From Lachnospiraceae bacterium G41 (GTDB taxonomy: Bacteria; Bacillota; Clostridia; Lachnospirales; Lachnospiraceae): a stretch of 64,000 bases of DNA. Position 1 is the first letter of the stretch; each line of letters starts with the position of its first letter. Below are positions 51,958 through 61,178 of the stretch, one piece after another. Made by a program: the position numbers and the translations under genes. Below the pieces are notes generated by a model. That model searched no databases. It had not been told where the DNA came from and saw nothing but the letters and a program-made list of their open reading frames with translations. Location: the NCBI GenBank assembly GCA_900100245.1, contig FNEU01000003.1:1-64000 (forward strand), in the 5' to 3' direction.

Positions 51958-53043
51958 ATGATTACAAAACAGGTTATCAAAACCAGTATTGAAGAATTAA
52001 AAGAAGTATCCAAGACCGATTTTTTCGTAGTTGACGGACAGGGCCTTTTAATGGCAGCAACAAGCAAGGATATCCCGAACACCGAGGCTATGGTTGAGTT
52101 TTTCTCATCAAAGGCTGACAGCCAGATAATCGGAGACGTGACTTTGTTTAAGATCAAAGACGAAGACGAACCGGTTTTCGTACTAGCTGCAAAGGGAAAT
52201 CCCGCAGACACTTATGTTTACGGAAAAATCTGTACCAACGAACTGACACATCTTTTAGTAGCTTACAGAGAACAGTTTGATACTACGATTTATTTCCAGA
52301 ATCTTTTACTGGACAATCTTTTATCAGTGGATATTTATAACCGCGCAAGAAAGCTTGGCATCTCTCACAACGCAAAGAGAATTGTGTATGTGGTTGAGGT
52401 TTCAAGGGAAAAATCACCCGAAGCAATGCAGGCATTAAAGAGCGCATTTGCCGAGGAAGGCGATTTTACTGTCAGCGTGGATGATAAAAACATCATTCTT
52501 ATTCACACACTCGGCGAGGACGAAGACCTCGACAATATCGAAGATATGGCGAAGTGCGTGGAAGAGATTTTAAATACCGAAGTCATGATAAAGACCAGAG
52601 TGGCTTACGGCGCAGTGGTTGAAGATTTACGTCTTTTATCACAGTCATACAAAGAAGCCAAAATGGCACTCGATGTCGGAGCCATCTTTTATTCGGAAAA
52701 GACCATTATGGCCTACAATTCGCTCGGAATAGGCAGACTTATCTATCAGCTTCCGGTTAATCTTTGCAAAATCTTTGTGGATGAAGTATTTGGGGACGAG
52801 TTGCCCGAAGAGGTTGACGAGGAAGTCATCAGTACCGTAAATGCATTTCTTGACAACAACTTCAACGTATCCGAGACCGCAAGAAAGTTATATATCCACA
52901 GAAATACCTTAGGATACAGAATTGAAAAATTAAAACAGTCCACAGGACTGGATGTAAGAGAATTCAACGATGCATTAACCTTCAGAATTGCTCTGATGGT
53001 TGTCAATTACATCAAGTTTGTAGAGGAAAATCAGAAGATTTAA
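51958..53043 (+). CDS. PucR/CdaR-family transcriptional regulator
   Basis: A 361-residue regulator. The N-terminal part (about 1-120) may be a sensor; the middle (about 130-245) is a GGDEF-like CdaR domain. The C-terminal PucR helix-turn-helix (about 295-350) reads NVSETARKLYIHRNTLGYRIEKL. Related proteins control sugar-acid or carbohydrate genes. The gene lies 15 bases after the GH13 gene with TAGGAGTAGG as ribosome binding site, so it may sense glucan-related signals (inference). It overlaps the convergent nrdG by 4 bases. Confidence 0.87.
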   Translation: MITKQVIKTSIEELKEVSKTDFFVVDGQGLLMAATSKDIPNTEAMVEFFSSKADSQIIGDVTLFKIKDEDEPVFVLAAKGNPADTYVYGKICTNELTHLLVAYREQFDTTIYFQNLLLDNLLSVDIYNRARKLGISHNAKRIVYVVEVSREKSPEAMQALKSAFAEEGDFTVSVDDKNIILIHTLGEDEDLDNIEDMAKCVEEILNTEVMIKTRVAYGAVVEDLRLLSQSYKEAKMALDVGAIFYSEKTIMAYNSLGIGRLIYQLPVNLCKIFVDEVFGDELPEEVDEEVISTVNAFLDNNFNVSETARKLYIHRNTLGYRIEKLKQSTGLDVREFNDALTFRIALMVVNYIKFVEENQKI

Positions 53044-53771
53044 GCGATACCTCTTAACGAAGTATTTACTCCGAGAGAAATAAGCATATCGCGAATACCC
53101 TTAAGTTCTTCGTTTGTGTAAGGCGTGAAAACGGTAGGGAATGATGCCTTGAAATCATCGTCCATCATATGACCGAGCAGTGTTTCCGCCGGACGATAGG
53201 ACTGAAGGTAATAAGCAGAACAGCCCTTTATCCATTCGGCTATTTCGCGAAATTCTTTTTCGGAATGAAGTTCTTTCATGACAGTGGTTCTGAATTCGTA
53301 TTCGATACCGGAATTCATTAAAAGATTTACCGATTCTTCGATTACGGAAAGATCCATGCTTTTAAGACCGCATGCCTTAGGATAGCCTTCTTTTGAAGAC
53401 TTGATGTCCATGGCGATGTAGTCAACAAGGGAACTGTCGATTAAATCTTTTATGATGTCGGGTCTGGTGCCGTTTGAATCAAGCTTTACCAGCAGGTCGC
53501 GCTCTTTGATTTTCTTGATGAAATCAACCAGATCGGCGTTTACGGTAGGTTCACCACCGGTGATTGCGACACCCTCGAGACGGTTTTTACGGCTTTCGAG
53601 AAAAGCAAAGAAGTCTTCCTCGGGAATTCCGGGTTCGGAATCGGGACAGAGAACAAGTTCTCCGTTATGGCAGAAAGGACATCTGAAATTGCAGTGACCG
53701 GTAAAGACGGTGCATGCGAGATGGCCCGGGAAATCGAGAAGTGTGGTTTTGCTTAATCCGTGAATTTTCAT
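53040..53771 (-). CDS. nrdG: Anaerobic ribonucleotide reductase activating enzyme (NrdG2 type)
   Basis: A 243-residue radical SAM activase. C27-NFR-C31-PF-C34 binds the catalytic cluster, and ITGGEPTVN is the GGE motif. The opening IHGLSKTTLLDFPGHLACTVF is characteristic of the TIGR02495-type activating proteins. It generates the glycyl radical on NrdD. No nrdD lies nearby. AGGAGGT precedes the ATG. The last 4 bases are shared with the PucR gene on the other strand. Confidence 0.92.
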   Translation of the reverse strand: MKIHGLSKTTLLDFPGHLACTVFTGHCNFRCPFCHNGELVLCPDSEPGIPEEDFFAFLESRKNRLEGVAITGGEPTVNADLVDFIKKIKERDLLVKLDSNGTRPDIIKDLIDSSLVDYIAMDIKSSKEGYPKACGLKSMDLSVIEESVNLLMNSGIEYEFRTTVMKELHSEKEFREIAEWIKGCSAYYLQSYRPAETLLGHMMDDDFKASFPTVFTPYTNEELKGIRDMLISLGVNTSLRGIA

Positions 53772-53848
53772 AAAAACCTCCAGAAAAGCCCTATATAGTG
53801 GCTAAAGTTTAAATAATCATAAAATTTACACAATTTATTGTGGTTTTC

Positions 53849-53857
53849 ATTATACCA
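53849..53857 (-). promoter_or_regulatory. Extended -10 promoter of nrdG
   Basis: Minus-strand TG-g-TATAAT (TATAAT at 53849-53854) about 80 bases before the nrdG start; the -35 is weak (GTGATA). I see no clear promoter for the plus-strand gene at 53992 within 53858-53991. Confidence 0.6.
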
Positions 53858-53991
53858 CATAAAATAATAAATATCACGGAATAGATAATTTATGTTACGG
53901 ATGCGTATTCTTTGATCGGGAAAAATAAGATAATATCAAAGTGTACTCAAAATTTTTTGCTAAAAATTTTATATAAAAGGGGAAACGGGAA

Positions 53992-54570
53992 ATGGCAGAT
54001 TTGAAAAAACTAATGCTGGATGAGATCAGAAAAAATTCTCATATCCAGTCGTCTTACATTGATGAGACGGAAGAACTTATTGACACGGGGCTTGAAAAAA
54101 ACGAGGATAACCTCAATGCGGTTGCACTTGCGTATCTTGATGAAAAGGGATACAGAAGAATAGCCGAAAATGTGGATATCACCAAAAAGAAAATTCTCGA
54201 ATTATCCGAGGGCTATGACACCCTTATCGTAAAGAAAAACAAAGTTGTCGAGATGGATATCTTCGAAAAAGCATCTGTTGCGGAGTTAAGAGATGCTCTT
54301 GAAGTATGTCTTGTCAACACGACTTCTGAGATTCATTCAACTCTTAAAAGAATCGCAGACAATGTTTATGATTATAAGGTTGAATGTGTTGATTCAATTA
54401 AACTTGAAAAAGACAGACCTAAAAAAACACGTTTGGGCGAAGAAGATTTCGAATCCCTTGAAGAAACGCTTAACAGATATGCGCGTAAGGGATATGAGAT
54501 TCACAAGATCTTTCCCGAACCCAAAGGAAGCAAGATTATTCTTGTATTTAGAAAAGATTTAGTACCTTAG
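53992..54570 (+). CDS. Hypothetical protein with DUF4177-like C-terminus
   Basis: A 192-residue soluble protein that I do not recognise as a whole. The N-terminal two thirds are charged and helical. The last 45 residues (LEETLNRYARKGYEIHKIFPEPKGSKIILVFRK) resemble the DUF4177 pattern, in which LN..G.EGW is followed by two beta strands. No membrane segment, signal or Cys motif is seen. AAAAGGGGAAACGGG lies before the ATG. A UUCG-type hairpin follows, then tadA. Confidence 0.7.
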   Translation: MADLKKLMLDEIRKNSHIQSSYIDETEELIDTGLEKNEDNLNAVALAYLDEKGYRRIAENVDITKKKILELSEGYDTLIVKKNKVVEMDIFEKASVAELRDALEVCLVNTTSEIHSTLKRIADNVYDYKVECVDSIKLEKDRPKKTRLGEEDFESLEETLNRYARKGYEIHKIFPEPKGSKIILVFRKDLVP

Positions 54571-54572
54571 GA

Positions 54573-54598
54573 GACAGGGGCTCTTCGGAGTCCTTGTC
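54573..54598 (+). terminator. Hairpin with UUCG loop between hypothetical gene and tadA
   Basis: GACAGGGGCT / AGTCCTTGTC (G-T pairs) closes a CTTCGG loop; only GTTTTG follows, so it may attenuate rather than fully stop transcription into tadA. Confidence 0.5.
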
Positions 54599-54610
54599 GT
54601 TTTGCGATTA

Positions 54611-55105
54611 ATGAGATTTGATTACGACCACGAAAAGTTCATGAAGAAGGCCATGCTTCAGGCAAAAAAAGCCGCGTCTATCGGCGAAGTCCCCATTGGA
54701 TGTGTCATCGTAAAAGACGGAGAAATCATTGCGCGTGGCTACAACAAGCGTAAAAAAGACAAGAATACGCTGTCCCATGCCGAGCTTACGGCCATCAATA
54801 AAGCCTGCAAAAAAACTGGCGACTGGAGGCTCGAGGACTGTGTACTGTATGTAACGCTTGAACCCTGTCAGATGTGCGCGGGAGCTATCGTTCAGGCGAG
54901 AATTCCGCTTGTGGTAATAGGCTGCAAGAACGAAAAGGCAGGCTGTGCAGGCTCGATACTTGATCTTTTTAACGTGGATAAATTCAATCATAAAGTAGAA
55001 AAAATCGAGGGCGTTCTCGAAGAGGAATGTTCTCATATGCTGACCGAATTTTTTAAGAGTTTAAGGCTCAGGCTAAAATCGGAAAGGGAAATCAATGAAG
55101 ATTAA
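54611..55105 (+). CDS. tadA: tRNA-specific adenosine deaminase TadA
   Basis: A 164-residue zinc deaminase that converts A34 to inosine in tRNA-Arg(ACG). The zinc site and proton shuttle are H56-A-E58 and C86-QM-C89. The start FDYDHEKFMKKAMLQAKKA fits the family N-terminus. An in-frame TTG at 54602 exists; ATG 54611 is preferred, although its ribosome binding site is weak. The 3' end overlaps the histidine kinase gene by 11 bases. Confidence 0.95.
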   Translation: MRFDYDHEKFMKKAMLQAKKAASIGEVPIGCVIVKDGEIIARGYNKRKKDKNTLSHAELTAINKACKKTGDWRLEDCVLYVTLEPCQMCAGAIVQARIPLVVIGCKNEKAGCAGSILDLFNVDKFNHKVEKIEGVLEEECSHMLTEFFKSLRLRLKSEREINED

Positions 55106-56402
55106 TACCCGACTGATAATTACATTCATTCTCTTTTTCATAGTTCCGACTTCACTGGTAGTCGGAAGTTATATGATTTTGCGTCATGTTTTCGGATTCT
55201 TAATTGTTGAGAAGGTCGTAGTTAACGGACAGACAAGCTTTGCCATAACCCAGGAATCGCTGCTATCGGCGTTAATAGTTATTTTCTGTGTAATTGTTTT
55301 AACAGGTATCGTACTTGTAAACTGGCTTATGTACGGTTTCATCAAACCTATCAACCAGCTTAAAAAAGCGCTTCACAGCATCGAGAACGGTGATTACGAC
55401 ACATCGTTAATCAAGCCTAAGCAGGCTGAATTCGAAGGTCTTTTCAAGGATTTCGAATCCATGAGAATAAAGCTTAAGGAAAACAGAGACCGAAGAAATT
55501 TAGCGGAAAAACAAAACAAGGAATTGATAGCAAATATCACGCACGACCTTAAAACACCTATCACTTCAATCAGAGGTTATGTCGAAGGAATCATGGACGG
55601 TGTAGCGGACACCGATGAAAAAATGGACCGTTACATCAAGACCATTTACAACAAAGCAAATGCTTTAAATGCTCTAATCAACGAGCTTACCGGTTATTCG
55701 AAAATCGACGCACGTGAAATCACCTACAACTTCGGACGTATTTCCGTGGACGAATATTTCGGAGACTGCGCTTCGGAGATGATCTTCGATTTGCAGGAAC
55801 AGGGAGTTAAATTTGTTTACGACAACAGAGTTAAAAAGAGTACCGCAGTTTTGGCCGACCCCGTTCAGCTAAGTAAGGTAATTCACAACATCATTTCAAA
55901 CAGTGTTAAATATAAAAGCCCCGAGCGTTCGGTAATAAGAATGCGCATAAAAGATATGGGCGAGTACATACAGGTGGATGTCAGAGATAACGGAATGGGC
56001 ATTCCCAAGGAAGATACGGAAAAGATTTTCGACAGATTCTTCCGTTCGGACGTATCGCGTAACTCCGACAAGGGCGGAAACGGTATCGGACTTTCCATCG
56101 CAAAGAAAATCATTGAAGACCACGGCGGCAGAATTTGGGCCACAGTTGACGGCTCGGTCGGACTTACCATTCATTTTACGCTTAGAAAATACACCGACGA
56201 AATCATGGCGGACTACACCAAGGAGCCGGATCAGATTAATATCGATATAGAAAATGTATATTCGGAAGATGAAGAAAAGAAAGTACTTCCTGAAGAACCT
56301 GATATAAAAGACATAGATTCTTCGGACAACTTAACCGAGGAAAAAGTCGAAAAATACAGCGAAGTAATCAATATGCTTGGTGACTTTGAAGACGAGAACT
56401 AA
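55095..56402 (+). CDS. Sensor histidine kinase (two-component)
   Basis: A 435-residue membrane kinase. Transmembrane segments at about 8-30 and 55-80 enclose a very short outside loop. A HAMP domain (about 80-130), a HisKA domain with His150 (ITHDLKTPITS) and an HATPase_c domain (N box, DNGMGIP, GGNGIGLS) follow. An acidic tail (about 370-435) is extra. The short loop suggests sensing within the membrane. Its partner is the OmpR-type regulator 48 bases downstream. AAAGGGAAATCA before the ATG lies inside tadA. Confidence 0.94.
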   Translation: MKINTRLIITFILFFIVPTSLVVGSYMILRHVFGFLIVEKVVVNGQTSFAITQESLLSALIVIFCVIVLTGIVLVNWLMYGFIKPINQLKKALHSIENGDYDTSLIKPKQAEFEGLFKDFESMRIKLKENRDRRNLAEKQNKELIANITHDLKTPITSIRGYVEGIMDGVADTDEKMDRYIKTIYNKANALNALINELTGYSKIDAREITYNFGRISVDEYFGDCASEMIFDLQEQGVKFVYDNRVKKSTAVLADPVQLSKVIHNIISNSVKYKSPERSVIRMRIKDMGEYIQVDVRDNGMGIPKEDTEKIFDRFFRSDVSRNSDKGGNGIGLSIAKKIIEDHGGRIWATVDGSVGLTIHFTLRKYTDEIMADYTKEPDQINIDIENVYSEDEEKKVLPEEPDIKDIDSSDNLTEEKVEKYSEVINMLGDFEDEN

Positions 56403-56450
56403 AATTTTCGGAAACCATTAACATTTAGACGAAAGAGACAGGGTGGGTTT

Positions 56451-57143
56451 ATGAAATTACTGATAGTTGAAGACGAACTTGCAATTGCGGAACTTGAAAA
56501 AGATTATCTTGAAATGAACAACTATACCGTTGATGTAGCCTTAAACGGCAAAGACGGTCTTAAAATGGCGCTTGAAGGCGATTACGATCTGGTAATACTC
56601 GATCTTATGATTCCCGAAATCGACGGACAGACGGTCTGCAGGGAAATCAGAAAAGAAAAAGATATTCCCATCATCATCGTATCCGCCAAGAAAGAAGACT
56701 GGGACAAGGTTCAGCTCCTCGGCATAGGCGCGGACGATTACATGACCAAGCCTTTTTCGCCCAGTGAACTTGTTGCCAGAGTAAAAGCACATCTTGCAAG
56801 ATACAGCCGCCTCGTCGGCTCGGCACATCGTGGTGAGAGCGAAACCATCGAGGTTAACGGCCTTAAAATCGACAAGCTTGCACGCCGCGTATTCCTCGAA
56901 GGCGAAGAAAAATCCTTCACCGGCAAAGAGTACGACCTGCTTTTATTCCTCGCAGAAAACCCCAACCGCGTATTCGGCAAAGAAGACCTCTTCCGCGAAA
57001 TCTGGAAAGCAGAGCCCGCAGGTACCGACATCGCGACCGTTACCGTTCACATCAAAAAAATCCGCGAGAAAATCGAGAAAGACTCCGGCCACCCCATCTA
57101 CATCGAAACCCTCTGGGGTGTTGGTTACCGTTTTAAAATGTAA
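56451..57143 (+). CDS. OmpR/PhoB-family response regulator
   Basis: A 230-residue regulator with receiver domain (Asp51 in LVILDLMIPEIDG, Lys in the MTKPF motif) and a C-terminal winged helix (RRVFLEGEEKSFTGKEYDLL ... TVTVHIKKIREKIEKD ... GVGYRFKM). It should be phosphorylated by the upstream kinase. No ligand or regulon can be read. AGGGTGGG is the ribosome binding site. Confidence 0.95.
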   Translation: MKLLIVEDELAIAELEKDYLEMNNYTVDVALNGKDGLKMALEGDYDLVILDLMIPEIDGQTVCREIRKEKDIPIIIVSAKKEDWDKVQLLGIGADDYMTKPFSPSELVARVKAHLARYSRLVGSAHRGESETIEVNGLKIDKLARRVFLEGEEKSFTGKEYDLLLFLAENPNRVFGKEDLFREIWKAEPAGTDIATVTVHIKKIREKIEKDSGHPIYIETLWGVGYRFKM

Positions 57144-57152
57144 TTTACTTGG

Positions 57153-57181
57153 GGGATGGCGAAAAATATTTCCGCCATCCC
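57153..57181 (+). terminator. Hairpin after the response regulator gene
   Basis: GGGATGGCG / CGCCATCCC stem with an AT-rich loop; it is followed by TATAAAAAAA rather than T, so weak as an intrinsic terminator on this strand. Confidence 0.5.
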
Positions 57182-57292
57182 TATAAAAAAATACATCATA
57201 AAACCGTTAATGTAACATTGGAGCCGAGATAGTTATTCGATTAGGATTTAAGGCAAACAGACAATAAATAAAGGTAAAATATTTAGATAACA

Positions 57293-57937
57293 TTGGACAT
57301 TAAAGTTATATATAAAGATTCTGAAATTATAATTGTTAACAAGCCCGCGGGAATTCCTGTACAAACCAAAAGCATTACGCAGAAGGATTTGGAGTCGGAA
57401 ATAAAAAAACTCTTGGTAGCTGAAGGAGTTAAAAAACCTTATTTGGCAGTAATTAACAGACTTGATCAGCCGGTAAGCGGACTGGTGCTTTTTGCCCGCA
57501 ATAAAAATGCGGCGGCTAAGCTTTCGGACGACCATGTGAAAGGGCGTATCGACAAGTATTACAGGGCTGAGGTTTTAGGAGAGTTCGAGCAAAAGGAAGG
57601 CGTCCTTGAGGATATGATTTACAAGGACGGAAAGACTAATATGTCTTTTAGGGTGGATGAAAAAGACCCGAGGTACAAGGATGCAAAGAAGGCTGTTCTC
57701 GAATATAAGGAAGTGAGTCCGGGAGAGCTTGAGATAAAGCTTATTACGGGCAGGCATCATCAGATAAGAGTGCAGCTTGCAAATGCCGGACATCCGATAC
57801 TCGGCGATACGAAGTACGGGAATGAGGCATCAAAAGAAGAGGCTTCTAAAAGAGGCATAAAGGAACTGAAGCTGAAAGCTTACAAATTAGAAATCAATCA
57901 TCCGAGAACGGGCGAGAGACTGGAATATCAGATTTAA
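57293..57937 (+). CDS. RluA-family pseudouridine synthase
   Basis: A 214-residue rRNA/tRNA pseudouridine synthase. The catalytic block INRLDQPVSGLVLFARN carries Asp58, with an Asn replacing the more usual His before Arg. ITGRHHQIRVQLANAGHPILGD is the second family block. It lacks the S4 domain of full-length RluC/RluD. The frame has no ATG near its N-terminus, an in-frame TAG lies at 57284-57286, and TTG at 57293 is the best start. The ribosome binding site is poor. Confidence 0.88.
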   Translation: MDIKVIYKDSEIIIVNKPAGIPVQTKSITQKDLESEIKKLLVAEGVKKPYLAVINRLDQPVSGLVLFARNKNAAAKLSDDHVKGRIDKYYRAEVLGEFEQKEGVLEDMIYKDGKTNMSFRVDEKDPRYKDAKKAVLEYKEVSPGELEIKLITGRHHQIRVQLANAGHPILGDTKYGNEASKEEASKRGIKELKLKAYKLEINHPRTGERLEYQI

Positions 57938-57952
57938 TAAATATTGAAACAG

Positions 57953-57974
57953 AGGCGCGGGTCGCCTTCTTTTA
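57953..57974 (+). terminator. Small terminator before ahcY
   Basis: AGGCG-CGGGT-CGCCT stem followed by TCTTTT. It is not a SAH riboswitch. Confidence 0.6.
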
Positions 57975-58005
57975 TACAAAAATAAATTACTGAAAGGAAA
58001 ATACA

Positions 58006-59250
58006 ATGGCCAGTGAAATCAGAGACGCGAGTCTTTACGAAAGTGGAGAAAAGAAAATAGAGTGGGTAAAAAGAAACTGTGATTTGCTCAGAACTCTGGA
58101 AGGAGAATTTGAAAAGACAAAGCCTTTTGCGGGAAAGAAGATAGCTCTTTCGGTACATCTTGAAGCAAAGACAGCATATCTTTGCAAGGTACTTAAAGCC
58201 GGCGGAGCAGATATGTATGTAACGGGTTCGAATCCTTTATCCACACAGGACGATGTGGCAGCAGCGCTTGTTAAGGCAGGCATCGAAGTTCATGCATGGT
58301 ATGACTGCAACGAAGAAGAATACAACAGACATATAAGAAGCGTACTTGAAGTCGGACCGAACATCATTATCGATGACGGCGGAGATCTCGTACATATGAT
58401 GCATACGGAATTTGTAGATCTGATTCCGAATGTAATCGGCGGATGCGAAGAGACAACCACAGGCATTATAAGACTCGAGGCAATGAATAAGGCCGGCGAG
58501 CTTAAATTCCCGATGGTAAAAGTAAACAATGCAGACTGCAAGCATTTCTTTGACAACCGCTACGGCACAGGCCAGTCCGTTTGGGACGGCATCAACAGAA
58601 CCACAAACCTTATCGTTGCAGGCAAAATCGTGGTTGTAGCAGGCTACGGCTGGTGCGGCAAAGGAACAGCAATGAGAGCCAAGGGCCTAGGTGCCAGAGT
58701 AATCGTTACCGAAGTAGATCCCGTTAAGGCAATCGAAGCCGTAATGGACGGCTTTGATGTAATGCCGATGAAGGAAGCAGCAAAGGTCGGAGATTTCTTT
58801 ATCACGGTTACAGGCTGCAACAAAGTTATCGACGAAGAAGACTTTGCAGTCATAAAAGACGGCGCAATCATGTGCAATGCCGGACATTTTGACTGTGAGA
58901 TTGATATGGCATGGCTTAAGGCAAATGCCGTTGAAACAAAAGAAATGAGAAAGAACATTCAGGGCTACAAGCTTCCTACAGGTCAGTGGGTATTCGTACT
59001 CGCAGAAGGAAGACTGGTTAACCTGGCAGCAGGCGACGGCCATCCCGCAGAGATCATGGATATGAGCTTCGCAATTCAGGCTCTTAGCGCAAAATACCTT
59101 GTGGAGAAGAACGGACAGGTTGGCTCAATGCTTATCGACGTTCCCAAGGAAGTAGATATGGATGTAGCAACAAGGAAACTTAATTTCCTCGGCAAATACA
59201 TTGACAAACTCACACCCGAGCAGGAAGCTTATTTAAACTCCGGATTATAA
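58006..59250 (+). CDS. ahcY: S-adenosylhomocysteine hydrolase
   Basis: A 414-residue adenosylhomocysteinase that splits SAH into adenosine and homocysteine, relieving inhibition of methyltransferases. The NAD site is VVAGYGWCGKGTAMRAKGLGA, and VTGCNKVIDEEDF and NAGHFDCEID are the expected active-site segments. The C-terminus lacks the PYRY ending seen in many eukaryotic and bacterial members and is shorter, as in other Clostridia and archaea. AAAGGAAAA precedes the ATG. It is monocistronic with a strong shared terminator. Confidence 0.95.
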   Translation: MASEIRDASLYESGEKKIEWVKRNCDLLRTLEGEFEKTKPFAGKKIALSVHLEAKTAYLCKVLKAGGADMYVTGSNPLSTQDDVAAALVKAGIEVHAWYDCNEEEYNRHIRSVLEVGPNIIIDDGGDLVHMMHTEFVDLIPNVIGGCEETTTGIIRLEAMNKAGELKFPMVKVNNADCKHFFDNRYGTGQSVWDGINRTTNLIVAGKIVVVAGYGWCGKGTAMRAKGLGARVIVTEVDPVKAIEAVMDGFDVMPMKEAAKVGDFFITVTGCNKVIDEEDFAVIKDGAIMCNAGHFDCEIDMAWLKANAVETKEMRKNIQGYKLPTGQWVFVLAEGRLVNLAAGDGHPAEIMDMSFAIQALSAKYLVEKNGQVGSMLIDVPKEVDMDVATRKLNFLGKYIDKLTPEQEAYLNSGL

Positions 59251-59270
59251 AAGAAAATCATAAAAGAAAC

Positions 59271-59310
59271 AAAAAAGTCGTGCACAAAATTAAATGTGCA
59301 CGACTTTTTT
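59271..59310. terminator. Bidirectional terminator between ahcY and symporter
   Basis: 16-bp perfect stem AAAAAAGTCGTGCACA / TGTGCACGACTTTTTT with an 8-base loop, usable by both converging genes. Confidence 0.95.
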
Positions 59311-59332
59311 TATGAGTAATTTTTGAAAAATT

Positions 59333-60937
59333 TTATTTTGCTTCTGCTTCTTCGTCATCGCCAAGACTGTCTTTTGCTTTAACAACGATTGTCTTTTCGT
59401 ATGAACGGAATGCGTCTGCGATAACGTTTTCATCAGGCTTCTTGGTAATTAAGCTTACCAGAGGAACTATTAACAGTCCGCCGACCATTGCAACAACGCC
59501 GGAGTTAATTGAGGACTTGAAGATGTATCCGAAGAAAGGACCGAAGTTTGCAACGGGAAGCTTGGCAAGTGTTACTACCATCTGGAAGACTGCTATGCCA
59601 CAGCCCCATACGAAGCATACTGCTGCGGAAGCCTTGGTAACTTTCTTTGAGTAGAGTGAGTAAAAGAATGGTGCCAAAAATGCTCCGGCAAGTGCGCCCC
59701 ATGAAACACCCATCATCTGTGCGATGAATGTTACCGAAGGATGTGAATCCTTGATAACTGCGATTACAGCCGATATTGCGATAAAGAATACGATGAACAG
59801 TCTCATGATGAATACCTGCTGTTTTTCTGTTAAGCCTTTCTTAAATGCAGGCTTGATAACATCGAGTGTAAATGTTGAACTTGATGTTAAAACAAGTGAT
59901 GAAAGAGTTGACATTGAAGCCGAAAGTACAAGTACGATTACGATAGCGATTACGATATCGGGCAATGTGGAGAGCATTGCGGGTACGATTGTATCAAATA
60001 AAGGCTTTCCTGTTGTGGTGTTGTAAATTACACCTGAATCTGCGTAGAGTCTTCCGAAACCGCCGAGGAAGTAACATCCGCCTGCAACAACGATTGCGAA
60101 GAATGTTGAAATAACGGTTCCTTTATGAATATCTTTTTCACTCTTGATAGCGTAGAATTTGCCGACCATCTGAGGAAGTCCCCATGTACCGAGTGATGTA
60201 AGGATTACTACGAAGAGTAAAGCCAAAGGATCGGGTCCTAAGAATGAGGAATATGCTCCTGCCCAGCCTGCATCACCTTCAATAGTGGAAAGTGTTCTCA
60301 TAGCTGCTACTAGACCGCCGTTTTGTACTAAAACAGAAATGATAACTGCGGAAATACCAAACAGCATTATGATACCCTGAATGAAGTCGTTGATGGCTGT
60401 TGCCATATATCCGCCGAAGATTACATATATACCGGTCAGAACTGCCATTACGAGGATAACTACCCAGTAAGGAATTTCAAATACAAGACCGAAAAGGCTT
60501 GAAAGACCGTTGTAAAGAGATGCTGTATACGGAATCAAGAAGATGAATACGATGATTGAAGCAGCAATTTTAAGTGCTTTTGAATCAAATCTCTTTCCGA
60601 AGAAATCAGGCATTGTCTTTGCATCGTAATGCTGTGTCATAACACGGGTTCTTCTGCCTAAGATGTTCCAGGCAAGTAACGAACCGATAAATGCATTACC
60701 AAGGCCCGCCCATGTACTTGATAAACCGAAGTTCCAACCGAACTGTCCTGCATAACCTACAAAGATTACGGCTGAGAAGTAGGATGTACCGAACGCAAAT
60801 GCCGTAAGCCAGGGACCTACGCTTCTGCCGCCTAAAACGAAGCCGTTTACGTCGGTTGCTTTCTGTCTGGTATAAACGCCTACACCGATCATCAGTGCAA
60901 AGAAGCATACCAGAAGGACTACAGTAAGTATTTTCAT
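59333..60937 (-). CDS. Sodium:solute symporter (SSS family)
   Basis: A 534-residue transporter with about 13 hydrophobic segments. Family markers include the N-terminal FVLGGRSVGPWLTAFAFGTSYFSA and the central FGGYMATAINDFIQGIIM with the sodium-site region. The LSASMSTLSSLVLTSSSTF segment further supports SSS. The substrate (amino acid, pantothenate or sugar) cannot be told. The C-terminus is acidic. AAAGGAG precedes the ATG. It lies opposite ahcY and diverges from the PfoR-like gene. Confidence 0.93.
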   Translation of the reverse strand: MKILTVVLLVCFFALMIGVGVYTRQKATDVNGFVLGGRSVGPWLTAFAFGTSYFSAVIFVGYAGQFGWNFGLSSTWAGLGNAFIGSLLAWNILGRRTRVMTQHYDAKTMPDFFGKRFDSKALKIAASIIVFIFLIPYTASLYNGLSSLFGLVFEIPYWVVILVMAVLTGIYVIFGGYMATAINDFIQGIIMLFGISAVIISVLVQNGGLVAAMRTLSTIEGDAGWAGAYSSFLGPDPLALLFVVILTSLGTWGLPQMVGKFYAIKSEKDIHKGTVISTFFAIVVAGGCYFLGGFGRLYADSGVIYNTTTGKPLFDTIVPAMLSTLPDIVIAIVIVLVLSASMSTLSSLVLTSSSTFTLDVIKPAFKKGLTEKQQVFIMRLFIVFFIAISAVIAVIKDSHPSVTFIAQMMGVSWGALAGAFLAPFFYSLYSKKVTKASAAVCFVWGCGIAVFQMVVTLAKLPVANFGPFFGYIFKSSINSGVVAMVGGLLIVPLVSLITKKPDENVIADAFRSYEKTIVVKAKDSLGDDEEAEAK

Positions 60938-60952
60938 AAAAATCTCCTTTTG

Positions 60953-60982
60953 CCTCTTTTATAATATATAAGGAGAAGAGGC
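60953..60982 (-). promoter_or_regulatory. Leader hairpin before the symporter ribosome binding site
   Basis: GCCTCTT / AAGAGGC inverted repeat with a 16-base AT-rich loop ends a few bases before the AAAAGGAG site. Upstream, TTGACA at 61055-61060 with GATAAT at 61034-61039 (15-base spacer) could be the promoter. Nothing else is seen in 60983-61100. Confidence 0.4.
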
Positions 60983-61100
60983 AATTATTATTAACGCTTT
61001 AGCGCTTTAAAGTTTAACACTTTGTGGTACTAAATTATCATAGATTTAAAACAATGTCAACAAAGAATAAGGAAAAACCTTAAGATTTCTTATTTTTTGT

Positions 61101-61129
61101 TTGACAAACGAAAATTTCAATGATAATGT
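61101..61129 (+). promoter_or_regulatory. Promoter of the PfoR-like gene
   Basis: TTGACA (61101-61106) with TAATGT at 17-base spacing (61124-61129), or GATAAT at 15-base spacing. Confidence 0.55.
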
Positions 61130-61178
61130 GTATTGAAACTATTAATCTGATAACTGAAGTTAACGGAAAGGTGCGGAA

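Noticed and set aside
50838-52211. 457-codon open frame on the minus strand
   Set aside because: It is antisense to the repetitive Lys/Glu/Ala tail of the GH13 gene; its Ser/Ala/Leu monotony mirrors that tail and it has no ribosome binding site or family match.
57938-58005. SAH riboswitch upstream of ahcY
   Set aside because: Only a small GC hairpin with a T run is present; it is too short and lacks the conserved riboswitch sequence.
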